A DNA stretch of 64,000 nucleotides, from NCBI GenBank assembly GCA_003241895.1, contig QBLY01000001.1, positions 248,001 through 312,000 of the forward strand, written 5' to 3'. The notes beneath the pieces are model-generated. The model was given only the letters and a program-made list of their open reading frames with translations. It did not search any database and was not told where the DNA came from. This document shows positions 57,016-64,000 of the stretch, one piece after another. The translations under genes were made by a program, and so were the position numbers. Each line of letters opens with the position of its first letter. Position 1 is the stretch's first letter. The stretch is from Lysobacteraceae bacterium (GTDB lineage: Bacteria > Pseudomonadota > Gammaproteobacteria > Xanthomonadales > Xanthomonadaceae).

Positions 57016-57547
57016 GCCACTTCTCCGCCATGCGCCGCAGCGACTCGTCCGACGCCGGGTCGCTGGCGATGTCGGCCACCGGTTTCCAGGCCAAGGCCAG
57101 CGATTCCACGGTGACCACGAAGGCCTCGCTGCCGGTGGCGCGCACCACGAAGCGCACGTCGTAATGCCAGTGCTCCGGCTCACCACCGCGAGCCGGGATG
57201 GCGTGCCGGTCCAGGTCGAAGATGGCGTCTTCAACGACCAGGTCCACCAGTCCCGATTCCTCCTGCGCCTCGCGCAGCGCCACGCGGGCCAGGTCCGCGT
57301 CCCCATCGGCATGCCCGCCCAGCTGCAGCCAACGCCCCAGCTTGCGGTGGTGGGTCAGCAGCGCCCGTTGGCCGTCGGCGCTGACCACCCAGGCCGAGCC
57401 GGTGTAGTGGCCGGCCAGCCTGGCACGTTCGAACACCGGGGCTTCGTCCGCCAGCAGGTCGCGGAACAGCGCCACGTCCGCGTCCGCGCCGGGATGCCGG
57501 GCAAGATAGTCCGAAAACAGGCGAGCCAGGGGCTGGCGGTTTTGCAC
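56999..57547 (-). CDS. NUDIX hydrolase
   Basis: 182 residues. The NUDIX box lies near 76-99 as G-G-H-A-D-G-D-x-D...R-E-A-Q-E-E-S-G-L; the first glutamate of the canonical G-x5-E is aspartate, as in a known subset with G-G-H-x-D-G-D. It should hydrolyse a nucleoside diphosphate derivative; substrate not predictable. About 60 residues of helical leader precede the domain. Convergent and overlapping with efpL. Confidence 0.88.
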   Translation of the reverse strand: MQNRQPLARLFSDYLARHPGADADVALFRDLLADEAPVFERARLAGHYTGSAWVVSADGQRALLTHHRKLGRWLQLGGHADGDADLARVALREAQEESGLVDLVVEDAIFDLDRHAIPARGGEPEHWHYDVRFVVRATGSEAFVVTVESLALAWKPVADIASDPASDESLRRMAEKWLRRGR

Positions 57548-57641
57548 GGCGGCTCGTCAGCGGGAACGGGGTCGCCAGCATACCCGCACCGGCGCATCGG
57601 GCTCGGGTAAACTCGGGCTTACACTCTGGGGAGAGAGCTGG

Positions 57642-59129
57642 ATGACCGAACCAACGCCGGCCGGCGAAATGCGCGATCCAAGCCTGCTGCAGGCTTTCCT
57701 GCCGCTGGTGCTGCTGTTCATCCTGCTGGCCCTGTCGGTCTACCTGTTCAAGGACAACTCTTCCTACGGCGCCAACCAGATCGCGCTGCTCATCACCGGC
57801 GGCGTGGCGGCCATCATCGGCATGCGCAACGGCCTGCGCTGGCACGACATCCAGGACGCCATCGTCCACGGCATCGCCATCTCCAGCAACGCCATCCTGA
57901 TCCTGCTGGCCGTGGGTGCGCTGATCGGCTCGTGGATCCTTTCCGGCGCCGTGCCCACGCTGATCCACTACGGCCTGCTGCTGCTGCATCCCTCGTTCTT
58001 CTATCCCGCTGCCTGCCTGGTGTGCGCGATCGTTGCCGTCACCATCGGCAGCTCATGGACCGTTGCCGGCACCCTGGGCGTGGCGCTGATGGGCGTTTCC
58101 GCCGGCATGGGCCTGGACCCGGCCATCACCGCCGGCGCGATCATTTCCGGCGCCTACTTCGGCGACAAGATGTCGCCCTTGTCCGACACCACCAACCTGG
58201 CGCCTGCCGCAGCAGGCAGCGAGCTGTTCGCGCACGTCAGGCACATGACCTGGACCACCGTGCCCAGCATCGTGCTGGCCCTGATCGGCTTCGCGGTGCT
58301 CAGCATCGGCGTCAAGACCGGCACCGCCAGCGTGGGCTTTGACAACCTGTCGGGCGAGCTTTCGCGCATCTTCAACATGGGCCCGCACCTGCTGATACCG
58401 CTGGTGGTGGTGTTCGGGCTGGCCGTGATGCGCTTCCCGGCCTACCCCACCATCCTGATCGGCGCGCTGCTGGGCGCGGTGTTCGCTGTGGTGTTCCAGC
58501 CAGAGCTCGTGGTGGCCCTGGCGGGCGACGAATCGCTGTCGCGACCGCTGGCCCTGCTCAAGGGCGCCTGGGCGTCGCTGATCGACGGCTACAAGGGCGA
58601 ATCTGGCAATGAAGCGGTCGACTCGCTGCTCAACCGCGGCGGCATGTCCAGCATGCTCAACACCATCTGGCTGGTGGTGTGCGCGATGTCCTTCGGCGCC
58701 ATCATGGAAAAGGCCGGCCTGCTCGAGCGCCTGATCCGCAGCGTGCTCAAGATGGCGCACTCCACCGGCTCACTGATCATCGCCACCCTGGTCACCAGCT
58801 TCGGCACCAACGTGCTGGCCGCCGACCAGTACCTGGCCATCGTGCTGCCCGGCCGCATCTACCGCTCCGAGTACCAGAAGCGCGGCCTGGCCGCGGTGAA
58901 CCTCTCGCGCGCGCTTGAGGACGCCGGCACCATCACCTCGCCATTGGTGCCGTGGAACACCTGCGGCGCCTACATGGCGGCCACGCTGGGCGTGGCCACG
59001 CTCGACTACCTGCCCTACGCGCTGTTCAACCTGATCAACCCGGTGCTGGCCGGCATCCTGGCCTACACCGGCTTCAAGATCCTGAAGATCGAGCTGGGCG
59101 GCAAGCTCGCCACCCGCCACGACGACTGA
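57642..59129 (+). CDS. nhaC: NhaC-type Na+/H+ antiporter
   Basis: 495 residues with about twelve membrane helices. NhaC family features include I-G-S-S-W-T-V-A-G-T-L-G-V-A, G-A-I-I-S-G-A-Y-F-G-D-K-M-S-P-L-S-D-T-T-N (the conserved ion-path motif) and a late N-T-C-G-A-Y-M. Expels Na+ in exchange for H+ at the inner membrane. First of three sodium-coupled transporter genes in a row; 28 bases separate it from the next, so they may form an operon. Confidence 0.92.
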   Translation: MTEPTPAGEMRDPSLLQAFLPLVLLFILLALSVYLFKDNSSYGANQIALLITGGVAAIIGMRNGLRWHDIQDAIVHGIAISSNAILILLAVGALIGSWILSGAVPTLIHYGLLLLHPSFFYPAACLVCAIVAVTIGSSWTVAGTLGVALMGVSAGMGLDPAITAGAIISGAYFGDKMSPLSDTTNLAPAAAGSELFAHVRHMTWTTVPSIVLALIGFAVLSIGVKTGTASVGFDNLSGELSRIFNMGPHLLIPLVVVFGLAVMRFPAYPTILIGALLGAVFAVVFQPELVVALAGDESLSRPLALLKGAWASLIDGYKGESGNEAVDSLLNRGGMSSMLNTIWLVVCAMSFGAIMEKAGLLERLIRSVLKMAHSTGSLIIATLVTSFGTNVLAADQYLAIVLPGRIYRSEYQKRGLAAVNLSRALEDAGTITSPLVPWNTCGAYMAATLGVATLDYLPYALFNLINPVLAGILAYTGFKILKIELGGKLATRHDD

Positions 59130-59157
59130 TGCTCCGACAACCCTTGGAATCCGATTG

Positions 59158-60513
59158 ATGGACAAGAACTCGATCCACGGCATGTGGTCCTCGCGACTGG
59201 CCTTCATCCTCGCCGCCAGCGGCTCGGCCGTGGGCCTGGGCAACATCTGGCGCTTCCCCTACCTGGCCTCGGACAACGGCGGCGGCGCGTTCGTGCTGAT
59301 CTACCTGGCCTGCATCGTGCTGGTGGGCCTGCCGATCATGGCCGCGGAAATCCTGATGGGACGCCAGGGCCGCATGAGCCCGGTGAACACCCTGCGCAAG
59401 CTCACCCGCGAGGGCGGCCACAGCGGCGGCTGGACCGTGATCGGCTGGATCGGCATGGTGGCGGCCGTGCTGATCCTGAGCTTCTACAGCGTGGTCGGCG
59501 GCTGGACCATGCACTACACGTGGCTGTACATCGCGCAGATCTTCGGCGGTCCGCCGATCTCCGACCCGGTCGCCACGTTCACCAATCTTCTGGCCAGCCC
59601 CGGCACGCTGATCTTCTGGCACACCGCTTTCATGGCGGTGACGGTGGCGGTGGTGGCGATGGGCGTCGAGAAGGGCCTGGAGCGCGCGGTGAAGTTCCTG
59701 ATGCCGCTGCTGTTCCTGATCCTGCTGGGCCTGCTGGGCTACGGCATCAGCACCGGCAACGTCGGCCAGGCGGCCGAGTTCCTGTTCACGCCCGACTTCA
59801 GTGAAGTCACCGGCGACACGCTGCTGGCGGCGCTGGGCCAGGCCTTCTTCTCGTTGAGCCTGGGCATGTGCGGCATCATGACCTACGGCGCCTACCTGCC
59901 CAGGGACATCTCGATCCCGCGCGTGGCGGTGGCGGTTTCCGCCACCGACACGGCCGTGGCGCTGCTGGCGGGCCTGGCGATCTTCCCGGTGCTGTTCACC
60001 TTCGGCATCGCGCCAGCGGGCGGCGGCCCGGGCCTGATCTTCACCTCGCTGCCGCTGGCCTTCAGCGACATGGCCTTCGGTATTCCCTATGCGGTGGCGT
60101 TCTTCGGGCTGCTGTTCGTGGCGGCATGGACGTCGTCCATCTCGCTGCTCGAGCCGCCGTCGGCGTTCCTGGTGGAAATGGGGAATCTGTCGCGCCGCAC
60201 CTCCGCAATCATCGCGGCGGTCTTCATCTGGGCGATCGGCCTGGTGACCGCGCTGGGCTTCAACGTCTGGCAAAACGTGCGGGTGTTCGGCCGTGACCTG
60301 CAGGGCGCCATAGAATTCGTGGCGTCCGACCTGATGCTGCCGATCGGCGGCCTGCTGATCGCGATCTTCGCAGGCTATGTCCTCAACCGCGAGGTCGCCC
60401 GCAGCCAGCTGTCGCACCTTTCCAAGGCCGGATTCGCGATCTGGCGCTTCCTGATCTGCATCGTCGCACCGGTGCTGGTGCTGGTGGTGCTGGGCTTCAA
60501 GCTCTTCGGCTGA
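59158..60513 (+). CDS. sodium-dependent transporter, NSS/SNF family
   Basis: 451 residues from ATG 59158; the TTG at 59155 is less likely. About eleven to twelve helices. The NSS signature is clear: S-A-V-G-L-G-N-I-W-R-F-P-Y-L in helix 1 (Na+ and substrate site) and P-x-x-x-x-E at helix 2, as in LeuT. Imports an amino acid or related amine with Na+. Follows nhaC, which would help keep the sodium gradient it uses. Confidence 0.92.
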   Translation: MDKNSIHGMWSSRLAFILAASGSAVGLGNIWRFPYLASDNGGGAFVLIYLACIVLVGLPIMAAEILMGRQGRMSPVNTLRKLTREGGHSGGWTVIGWIGMVAAVLILSFYSVVGGWTMHYTWLYIAQIFGGPPISDPVATFTNLLASPGTLIFWHTAFMAVTVAVVAMGVEKGLERAVKFLMPLLFLILLGLLGYGISTGNVGQAAEFLFTPDFSEVTGDTLLAALGQAFFSLSLGMCGIMTYGAYLPRDISIPRVAVAVSATDTAVALLAGLAIFPVLFTFGIAPAGGGPGLIFTSLPLAFSDMAFGIPYAVAFFGLLFVAAWTSSISLLEPPSAFLVEMGNLSRRTSAIIAAVFIWAIGLVTALGFNVWQNVRVFGRDLQGAIEFVASDLMLPIGGLLIAIFAGYVLNREVARSQLSHLSKAGFAIWRFLICIVAPVLVLVVLGFKLFG

Positions 60514-60561
60514 CCAGCCCACCCGCCCTCCTCGGGGCAGGCGGCGTGCGCTTTGCGAACG

Positions 60562-60595
60562 CCAAAAAGAAACGGCGCGGAAAGCCGCGCCGTTT
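60562..60595. terminator. bidirectional terminator hairpin
   Basis: AAACGGCGCGG-AAAG-CCGCGCCGTTT, a perfect 11-bp stem between convergent transporter genes. A T-rich tract follows on the minus strand (TTTCTTTTTG), so it suits leftward transcripts best, and may also stop the rightward one. Confidence 0.8.
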
Positions 60596-60617
60596 CAGGG
60601 CTTCCTGGTGAAACCGG

Positions 60618-62180
60618 TCAGAGCGCCGGGCCACCGTCGGTACGGGCGATCTCGCCCGACTTCAGGCGCGCCAGGTAGCTCTTGAGCTCGCGCTTCACCA
60701 CCGGCATCAGCATGTAAACGCCGATCAGGTTCGGGATGGCCATGATGAACAGCAGGCCGTCGGCGATGTCCACGATACTGGCCAGCGGCATGGTGCAACC
60801 CACCACCGCCATGGACAGATAGAAGAACTTGAAGCCGTACAGCGCCACCTTGGATTCCTTGAACAGGAAGCTGGCGGCCTTGGCGCCGTAATAGGCCCAG
60901 GTGATGGTGGTGGAGAAAGCGAACAGCAGCACGATGAACACCAGCGCGTAAGGGAACCAGGCCGCCACCGTACCGAAGGCGTTGGAGGTCAGCTGCACGC
61001 CGTCCGCGCCACCCACGATGTGCTGGTTGGTGATGATGATCACCAGCGCGGTCATGGTGCAGATCACCACCGTGTCGATGAACGGTTCCCACAGGGCGAC
61101 GAAACCTTCGCTCAGCGGCTCCTTGGTCTTGACCGCCGAGTGCGCGATCGCCGCCGAACCCAGGCCGGCCTCGTTGGAGAACGACGCACGGCGGAAGCCC
61201 TGGATCATCGCGCCGATCACGCCGCCTGCCACGCCGTCGGCGGTGAATGCCCCGTCCCAGATCGCCAGGAAGGCACCCGGCAGCTGCGGCAGGTTGGTGA
61301 AGATCACAAACAGCGCGCCCAGGAGGTAAAGAGCTGCCATCGCCGGCACCAGTCGTGCGGTGACGCTGCCTATGCGGGTGATGCCGCCAATCACCACCAC
61401 GCCACCCAGCGCCGCGTAAATCAGCCCGAACCACAGGCCGCCGTTGGGAATGGACGAGTTGGTGACGTTGGCAAGCTGGGCATAGGCCTGGTTGGCCTGG
61501 AACATCGCGCCCGCACCGATCGCACCCAGCATCGTGCACACCGCGAACACCACCGCCAGCACCATGCCGAATCCGGCCGCCTTGGGGTAGTTGGCCGCGA
61601 TGCCGCGGCTCAGGTAGTACATCGGTCCGCCGGATATCGTGCCGTCCGGTTTCTCGAGGCGGTACATCACGCCCAGGCTGCACTCGACGAACTTCGACGA
61701 CATGCCCAGCAGGCCTGCCAGGATCATCCAGAACGTGGCGCCCGGGCCACCGATGGTGATGGCGATCGCCACGCCGGCGATGTTGCCAAGGCCCACGGTG
61801 CCCGATACGGCGGACGTCAGGGCCCTGAAGTGACTGACCTCACCGGCGCTGGTCGGGTCGCTGTAGCGGCCCCGGATCAGGTCCAGGCCGTGCTTGAAAC
61901 CGCGGATGTTGATGAAGCGGAAGTAGAACGTGAAGATCAGCGCCGCCAGGATCAGCCAGCCGACGATCAGCGGGAACATGATCGGCGCTTCGTCAGTGCC
62001 GCCTACGCGAACGGAAACGAAGATGAATCCGGAGACCGCGTCGGCCACTGGCCTCACGGCGGCATCGACCTTTTCAGCCAGCGTCGGCGCAGCGGCGGGC
62101 GCGGCGGCGATGTCCTGGGCCTGGGCCACGAATCCGGCGCCCAGCCAAAGCAAGGCGATCATCACGAAACGAATAAGCAT
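60618..62180 (-). CDS. sodium:alanine/glycine symporter (AGCS family)
   Basis: 520 residues from ATG 62180, with GGAGG upstream. A signal-peptide-like start (about 1-22) and Ala-rich stretch precede the AGCS core of about 11 helices, with G-N-I-A-G-V-A, F-W-M-I-L-A-G-L-L-G-M-S-S-K-F-V-E and N-E-A-G-L-G-S-A-A-I-A-H (the family signature). Imports alanine or glycine with Na+. An N-terminal signal peptide is less usual in this family but is seen in some proteobacterial members. Confidence 0.9.
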   Translation of the reverse strand: MLIRFVMIALLWLGAGFVAQAQDIAAAPAAAPTLAEKVDAAVRPVADAVSGFIFVSVRVGGTDEAPIMFPLIVGWLILAALIFTFYFRFINIRGFKHGLDLIRGRYSDPTSAGEVSHFRALTSAVSGTVGLGNIAGVAIAITIGGPGATFWMILAGLLGMSSKFVECSLGVMYRLEKPDGTISGGPMYYLSRGIAANYPKAAGFGMVLAVVFAVCTMLGAIGAGAMFQANQAYAQLANVTNSSIPNGGLWFGLIYAALGGVVVIGGITRIGSVTARLVPAMAALYLLGALFVIFTNLPQLPGAFLAIWDGAFTADGVAGGVIGAMIQGFRRASFSNEAGLGSAAIAHSAVKTKEPLSEGFVALWEPFIDTVVICTMTALVIIITNQHIVGGADGVQLTSNAFGTVAAWFPYALVFIVLLFAFSTTITWAYYGAKAASFLFKESKVALYGFKFFYLSMAVVGCTMPLASIVDIADGLLFIMAIPNLIGVYMLMPVVKRELKSYLARLKSGEIARTDGGPAL

Positions 62181-62300
62181 CGGTGGAGCTCCTCCCAAGC
62201 CAGCGGGCAGTCTACATAAACTGGCTGGGAGTGGCCCGCCCGACGAAGGTGGCGCGGGCACGCCCAGGCTGACCGTGCGCTGCGGGCGCCTTGGCCCGGC

Positions 62301-63692
62301 TCAGCCTGCGTCTGGGCTTGCGTCGGTGTCGCCTTCGTCCGGCTCGCTGAGGTCCTGCAGGGCCGCGGGCAAACGCTTGGAGGGCGCCACGCCCAGCTTG
62401 CGCAGCATCTCGGTCTGGCGCAGCAAGCTGCCGCGCCCCGTGGAGAGCTTCTCCACGGCGGCCTGGTGCGCGGTTTCAGCGCGCTTGATGGCTTCACCCA
62501 CCTTGAGCATGTCCTCGGCGAATCCCGCGAACTTGTCGTACAGCTTACCGGCCCGGTCGGAGATGGCCTTGGCGTTGGCGTTCTGGTGTTCGGTGCGCCA
62601 GATCTGCGCCACCAGCTTGAGCGAGGCCAGCAGGTTGCTGGGTCCGACCAGAATGATCTTGCGATCGAAGGCGTAGGCGTAAAGCTGCGGGTCGCGGCGC
62701 AGGGCCTCGAGGAAGGCCGCTTCCACCGGCACGAACATCAGCACCAGCTCCGGGCTGGTGAGGCCCTCGAGCCGGCTGTAGTCCTTTTCACCCAGCTGCT
62801 TGACGTGGTTGCGCAGCGCCACGCCGTGCCGCGCGAAATGCTGTTCGCGCTCGGTCTCGTCGGTGGCTTCGCAGGCGCGCTGGTAGTCCACCAGCACCAT
62901 CTTGGCGTCGATGACGATGCTTTTGTCCTCGGGCAGCAGCAGCACGGCGTCGGGACGGTAGCGGTCGCCGTCGCCGTCCTTGAAGCTTTCCTGCGTAAGG
63001 TAGTCGCGCCCCTTTTCCAGCGCGGCGGTTTCCAGCAGGCGCTCGAGCTTGAGCTCGCCCCAGTAGCCCTGGCTGCGGTTGTCGCCGCTGAGCGCCCGGC
63101 TGAGCGTTTGCGCCTCCTGCCCCAGGGTCTGGTTGAGCTTCACCAGGTCCTCGAGCTTGGACTGCAGGGCCACGCGCGAGTTGTTTTCCTTCTCGTACGA
63201 ATCGCTGACCACCTTGCGGAAGCCGTCGATCTGTTCCCTGAGCGGATTGAGCAGTTGGCCGATCTGCAGCACGTTGGCTTCGCCAAAGCGCTTGGACTTG
63301 TCTTCCAGGATGTCGGCGGCCAGCGCCTTGAACTCGGCCTTGAGCCGTTCGCGTGCGCCTTCGAGGTCACGGTAGCGCTGCTCGGCGGCCTGCTGCTGTT
63401 CCTGCAGGCGCGCTTCGAGGCCGGCAATGCGGGCCTCGGCGGCCTCACGGCCCTCGCGGACCTGCCGATATTCGGACTCGAGCCCGCTGAGGCGGGCCCT
63501 GAGGTCGGACGATTGGGCGGCCGCGGACTGAAGTTCACTGGCGGCACGCGCCAGCTCGGGTTCGCGCTCGCTGCGGCCCGCGGACTGCGCCGCGGCCAAC
63601 CGGCGGCGGGCGATGGACGCGGACACGGCTCCGGCGATCAACAGGCCGAGCAGCAGGCCCAGCAGCGCGAAAGTGGTTTCAGAAGCGGACAA
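62301..63692 (-). CDS. rmuC: DNA recombination protein RmuC
   Basis: 463 residues from TTG 63692. In-frame GTGs at 63707 and 63734 exist, but the first falls in, and the second beyond, a perfect hairpin (63696-63724), and GGGG lies before the TTG. One N-terminal transmembrane helix, a long coiled coil (about 40-185), then the RmuC nuclease-like domain with G-Y-W-G-E-L-K-L-E-R-L-L-E, P-D-A-V-L-L-L-P, V-I-D-A-K and F-V-P-V-E-A-A-F. RmuC limits recombination at inverted repeats. Ends with an acidic tail. Confidence 0.9.
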   Translation of the reverse strand: MSASETTFALLGLLLGLLIAGAVSASIARRRLAAAQSAGRSEREPELARAASELQSAAAQSSDLRARLSGLESEYRQVREGREAAEARIAGLEARLQEQQQAAEQRYRDLEGARERLKAEFKALAADILEDKSKRFGEANVLQIGQLLNPLREQIDGFRKVVSDSYEKENNSRVALQSKLEDLVKLNQTLGQEAQTLSRALSGDNRSQGYWGELKLERLLETAALEKGRDYLTQESFKDGDGDRYRPDAVLLLPEDKSIVIDAKMVLVDYQRACEATDETEREQHFARHGVALRNHVKQLGEKDYSRLEGLTSPELVLMFVPVEAAFLEALRRDPQLYAYAFDRKIILVGPSNLLASLKLVAQIWRTEHQNANAKAISDRAGKLYDKFAGFAEDMLKVGEAIKRAETAHQAAVEKLSTGRGSLLRQTEMLRKLGVAPSKRLPAALQDLSEPDEGDTDASPDAG

Positions 63693-63695
63693 GAC

Positions 63696-63724
63696 AATCC
63701 CCGGCACCAGTGATGCCGGGGATT
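63696..63724. terminator. hairpin before rmuC
   Basis: AATCCCCGGCA-CCAGTGA-TGCCGGGGATT, a perfect 11-bp stem with no long T-run. It lies between the HiPIP gene and rmuC on the minus strand and may be the HiPIP terminator or an attenuating leader for rmuC. Confidence 0.5.
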
Positions 63725-63770
63725 CTAGCCGCACAGGCGTCTCAGGGAGCGAGACGCCGGATCAGGCGGT

Positions 63771-64000
63771 TCAGGCCTTCTTGGCCCAGGCGCTGCACCA
63801 GGCGGGGGCCGGCACGCTGAAGCCCGCGAACAGGGTGCAGGCGCCGTTGGCGGCGGTGAAGAACTGGCAGTTGGCGCAGTTCGAACCCGGCTTGTAGATG
63901 GGCTCCTTGGTCTTGGTGGCGTCAAGGATGTACTTGAGCGCGACCGCCTGGGGGTTGTCGAGCGGCAGCGGCTTGAGCGCCTGGGCCTGCACGGTGCCGA
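63771..64000 (-). CDS. high-potential iron-sulfur protein (HiPIP), C-terminal part
   Basis: The gene runs off the right edge; the last 76 residues are visible, ending at 63771. Four cysteines in the spacing C-A-N-C...G-A-C...P-A-W-C match HiPIP [4Fe-4S] ligands, with the tail S-V-P-A-P-A-W-C-S-A-W. HiPIPs are periplasmic one-electron carriers exported by Tat; the signal peptide lies outside the window. Only electron transfer is expected; the partner is unknown. Confidence 0.88.
   Translation of the reverse strand, partial: GTVQAQALKPLPLDNPQAVALKYILDATKTKEPIYKPGSNCANCQFFTAANGACTLFAGFSVPAPAWCSAWAKKA

Overview
The window is GC-rich (roughly two-thirds GC), densely coding DNA from what looks like a gammaproteobacterium of the Xanthomonadales/Lysobacteraceae (Lysobacter, Arenimonas or Stenotrophomonas type). 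I infer this from three things: the gene set (leucine dehydrogenase plus the complete leucine/isovalerate pathway, fused isobutyryl-CoA mutase IcmF, HiPIP, EfpL, large propeller diguanylate cyclases), GTG/TTG start use, and short REP-like palindromes of a type I associate with xanthomonads and pseudomonads. No rRNA, tRNA, CRISPR array, complete insertion sequence or prophage was seen. Many long antisense ORFs are high-GC shadows and are left out.

Layout. 0-6 kb: the end of an Hsp70/YegD-like chaperone, a tiny Cys-tailed protein, a DJ-1/PfpI protein, a TPR diguanylate cyclase, a CIA30 protein and a lipoprotein. 5.9-18.3 kb: secreted or membrane enzymes (propeller-CehA/McbA metallohydrolase, propeller diguanylate cyclase, CPA1 antiporter, serine hydrolase, S9A prolyl oligopeptidase, amidohydrolase). 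18.3-24.6 kb: a gene remnant, a MEST-like alpha/beta hydrolase, an SPFH/zinc-ribbon/membrane-protein operon, tandem paralogous lipoproteins and a DUF1428 protein.

24.6-31.1 kb is the accessory part. It has lower GC, scattered GTG starts and broken genes. It carries an MqsRA toxin-antitoxin pair with a textbook operator, a pRiA4b ORF-3-like pseudogene, NERD and DUF3883 nuclease-like proteins, a DUF819 transporter split by a stop codon, and a stand-alone RelA/SpoT synthetase coupled to a small partner gene. This last pair is a candidate toxSAS-type module and is the best candidate here for an undescribed system.

31-64 kb is mostly core metabolism. IcmF, leucine dehydrogenase, isovaleryl-CoA dehydrogenase, thiolase, both methylcrotonyl-CoA carboxylase subunits, methylglutaconyl-CoA hydratase, HMG-CoA lyase and a type-2 hydroxyacyl-CoA dehydrogenase together take leucine to acetyl-CoA and acetoacetate and interconvert branched acyl-CoAs. 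A Fur-box-controlled feoA-feoB-Cys-rich-protein operon sits on the opposite strand inside this run. Four c-di-GMP enzymes lie in the window. The right end holds EfpL, a NUDIX hydrolase, three sodium-coupled transporters, RmuC and the start of a HiPIP gene. A strong intrinsic terminator with no gene in front of it, plus a matching promoter and closing stem, suggests an approximately 175-nt noncoding RNA at 40.4-40.6 kb.
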